A DNA stretch of 64,000 nucleotides from Flavobacterium sp. (lineage in GTDB: Bacteria; Bacteroidota; Bacteroidia; Flavobacteriales; Flavobacteriaceae), in assembly GCA_018883065.1 (NCBI GenBank), contig VEQT01000002.1, positions 31,423 through 95,422 on the forward strand, in the 5' to 3' direction. This document shows, in pieces, positions 62,578-64,000 of this stretch. The notes beneath the pieces were generated by a model, which was given only the letters and a program-made list of their open reading frames with translations, had not been told where the DNA came from and did no database searches. Position 1 is the first letter of the stretch. Each line of letters opens with the position of its first letter. Made by a program: the position numbers and the translations under genes.

Positions 62578-64000
62578 TTAAGCCCAAAACGGAATATATT
62601 TTTTATATTTTCTTGAATTACTTGATGGGTCATCATCTTTTATTAAGCCATCGTTAAGAGTGTCTTTGATTATCCTTGAAGCAATAGCAGAGTTTTGTTC
62701 TTCAATCTGAAAACGTTCTCTTAAACTTTGATTTGTCATTATATCATTTGAAACATAACGCAAACAAGCATGCTGATAACAAGCTCTAATTTTGTCTTTC
62801 TTATCTAAATTATTAAGTTCTTTATAACTAAACATTGTAACTCGTGTTCTCTTTTCTGAAACAATAAAGTCAACTGCTGGAAGCTGATAAATTTCATTAT
62901 AATAAATCACTTTATCAATTCCACTTCCTTTTTCTTCACACATTCCAAATCTTCTTAAAACATCCGCTAGCTTTTCATTTCTTGAAATATATTCATCGAT
63001 GAAACGCTGTGGAGTAATTAGAGGAAGACCTGGATTTGAGATTTCAATTCTATCCAAAAATATTTCAATCATTGGAAAACCTTTTTCATTAAAATCTTGA
63101 TGAATAAGAGCATTGGCGACTAATTCTCTTATTGCAATTTCAGGGTACATTCTAGTTTCTTTCCTAAATGCTCTTCCAATTTCTTCGTTCGCGGGTAACT
63201 GGCTATTTATCCATTCTATTAATCCATCAAAACCAACTGCATAACCTCTTTTACCGATTTGTTCTCTTACCGTTTCAACTTTGTTTTTCCCTTTATAAAC
63301 AATAACCCTAACGGCTTTTCTACCTATTTCATCAAACTCTTCAAGGTTCTTTGCAAGTAATAATGCGCCAAGTCTAGTTATATCATATAAATCTTTGTTT
63401 CTCTTGATAAACTTTTCTGAAATAAATTTTTCAATTACTCCCTCTTGAGTATTTGGATAAGGCAATTTCAATAGTTCAAAATAAGTTTGAGTATTGAGTA
63501 AACTTATTATTTCTGACAAGCTAACGTTGTGCTTTGCAATTACATTCTCAAGTGGTTTCACGGGAGCTTTCCTCCAAATCTTGCCCTCTTTTTCGGGAAA
63601 ATCTCCTAACTTTCTAGTGTAACTTGAAACTCTAATATATGGCACATGCAAAAAGTCAACTGGTCGATTTTCTGCACTTGGAATACAAAACAATGAAATG
63701 TTTTTCCCATCTTCATATTCAAATTCATGTGTTCTAAAATCGATACGAGGGTCAAGTCTGTTTATTAGCCAACTTTCCAAGTCTTCTCCGCCTTTCTTTG
63801 CTGATTTTACTTTGAAAGTTGTCCCAACAACTTTATGTGTTTTATCTTCAACTCCAAAGATTAAATAACCAAAAGGTTGATTATGTAAACAAGCACCATT
63901 GGCTAATGCTGAAATTCTTTCACCGATTTCCTCTGCTGAATGATAATTCAATTTAAACTCCACCCATTCACTTTCGTTGGGTTGTTTAATCAAATCATTT
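62578..64000 (-). CDS. AlbA_2/GHKL-ATPase (RecG-like C-terminal helper) protein, 5' end outside window
   Basis: The frame is open to the right edge. TTG at 63993 is the last start-like codon inside, but the true start is probably beyond the window. At least 474 residues are visible. N-terminal AlbA_2 domain (about 5-125): ESEWVEFKLNYHSAEEIGERISALANGA and FGYLIFGVEDKTHKVVG. C-terminal GHKL/HATPase_c_4 domain (about 265-380): IAIRELVANALIHQDFNEKG, ISNPGLPLIT, GMCEEKGSGIDKVI. A winged-helix end follows. Such proteins are common in mobile elements and in defence contexts, where they couple nucleic-acid binding to ATP hydrolysis. Role unknown. Confidence 0.85.
   Translation of the reverse strand, partial: NDLIKQPNESEWVEFKLNYHSAEEIGERISALANGACLHNQPFGYLIFGVEDKTHKVVGTTFKVKSAKKGGEDLESWLINRLDPRIDFRTHEFEYEDGKNISLFCIPSAENRPVDFLHVPYIRVSSYTRKLGDFPEKEGKIWRKAPVKPLENVIAKHNVSLSEIISLLNTQTYFELLKLPYPNTQEGVIEKFISEKFIKRNKDLYDITRLGALLLAKNLEEFDEIGRKAVRVIVYKGKNKVETVREQIGKRGYAVGFDGLIEWINSQLPANEEIGRAFRKETRMYPEIAIRELVANALIHQDFNEKGFPMIEIFLDRIEISNPGLPLITPQRFIDEYISRNEKLADVLRRFGMCEEKGSGIDKVIYYNEIYQLPAVDFIVSEKRTRVTMFSYKELNNLDKKDKIRACYQHACLRYVSNDIMTNQSLRERFQIEEQNSAIASRIIKDTLNDGLIKDDDPSSNSRKYKKYIPFWA

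Noticed and set aside
1-64000. CRISPR arrays, rRNA genes, riboswitches and complete insertion sequences
   Set aside because: No regularly spaced 25-40 bp repeats, rRNA motifs, recognised aptamers or transposase genes were seen. The short repeats present are irregular or in pairs only.

Overview
The window looks like a chromosomal segment of a Flavobacteriaceae-type member of the Bacteroidota, probably Flavobacterium or a close relative. The evidence is low G+C DNA, many secreted proteins ending in type IX secretion (T9SS) sorting domains, SusC/RagA-like TonB receptor architecture, TAnnTTTG (-7) promoter boxes in front of many genes, a DNA polymerase III alpha subunit with a built-in exonuclease, an elongated ribosomal protein S16, and a mevalonate pathway. 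Most of the segment is ordinary core genome. The accessory parts are a set of large surface proteins, one cassette inserted at the 3' end of dnaE, and the beginning of an integrative element at the right edge.

Left part (1-13.6 kb). A locus that is probably phosphate-responsive comes first: a small secreted repeat protein, a lipoprotein, a TonB-dependent receptor, and a PhoB/PhoR-like two-component pair. Two direct repeats of TGTTAAG type with an exact 11-bp period, the geometry of a Pho box, stand in front of the first gene and of the receptor. Next come a glycosyltransferase, trmB, a LysE-type exporter and an alkyltransferase-like protein. A redox and iron-sulfur block follows: an Mrp-type P-loop ATPase without the usual CxxC, a Nfu-type scaffold, a thioredoxin-reductase-like flavoprotein and a 2Fe-2S ferredoxin. 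The block is closed by an SGNH hydrolase lipoprotein.

Middle part (13.5-30.6 kb). It contains a DUF3050 protein, glutaryl-CoA dehydrogenase, a TrmN6-like methyltransferase, a frameshifted four-helix-bundle gene embedded in AATTCCA repeats, rimM-rpsP, a DUF6252-like lipoprotein, an RRM RNA-binding protein and dnaE. Immediately after dnaE lies an AAA/DUF4143 ATPase gene. An exact 18-bp duplication of the dnaE 3' end brackets it, and the probable original dnaE terminator now lies beyond the insert. An XRE regulator, a small unknown protein, a two-gene secreted-protein unit, thioredoxin and a DUF58 protein follow.

Right-middle part (30.6-53 kb). A tRNA-Asp gene precedes a 1302-residue T9SS protein. 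Then come a lipoprotein with a TonB-like tail, a flippase-like/GT2 gene pair, a secreted reprolysin-like metalloprotease with a P-domain, ruvC, hemW, and an isoprenoid cluster of diphosphomevalonate decarboxylase, mevalonate kinase and a UbiA prenyltransferase. This is followed by an RluB-type pseudouridine synthase, an NTF2-like protein and a DUF885 lipoprotein. Two further surface proteins follow, one of them with a tail-fibre/S74 chaperone domain.

Right end (53.5-64 kb). A 1706-residue modular adhesin-like T9SS protein is followed by an unusual GAF/HisKA protein with no kinase ATPase domain. After that comes a repeat-rich stretch with two 61-bp direct repeats, then a tyrosine recombinase, an unknown protein and a partial AlbA_2/GHKL ATPase. 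These last features look like the integrase end of a genomic island that continues past the window.
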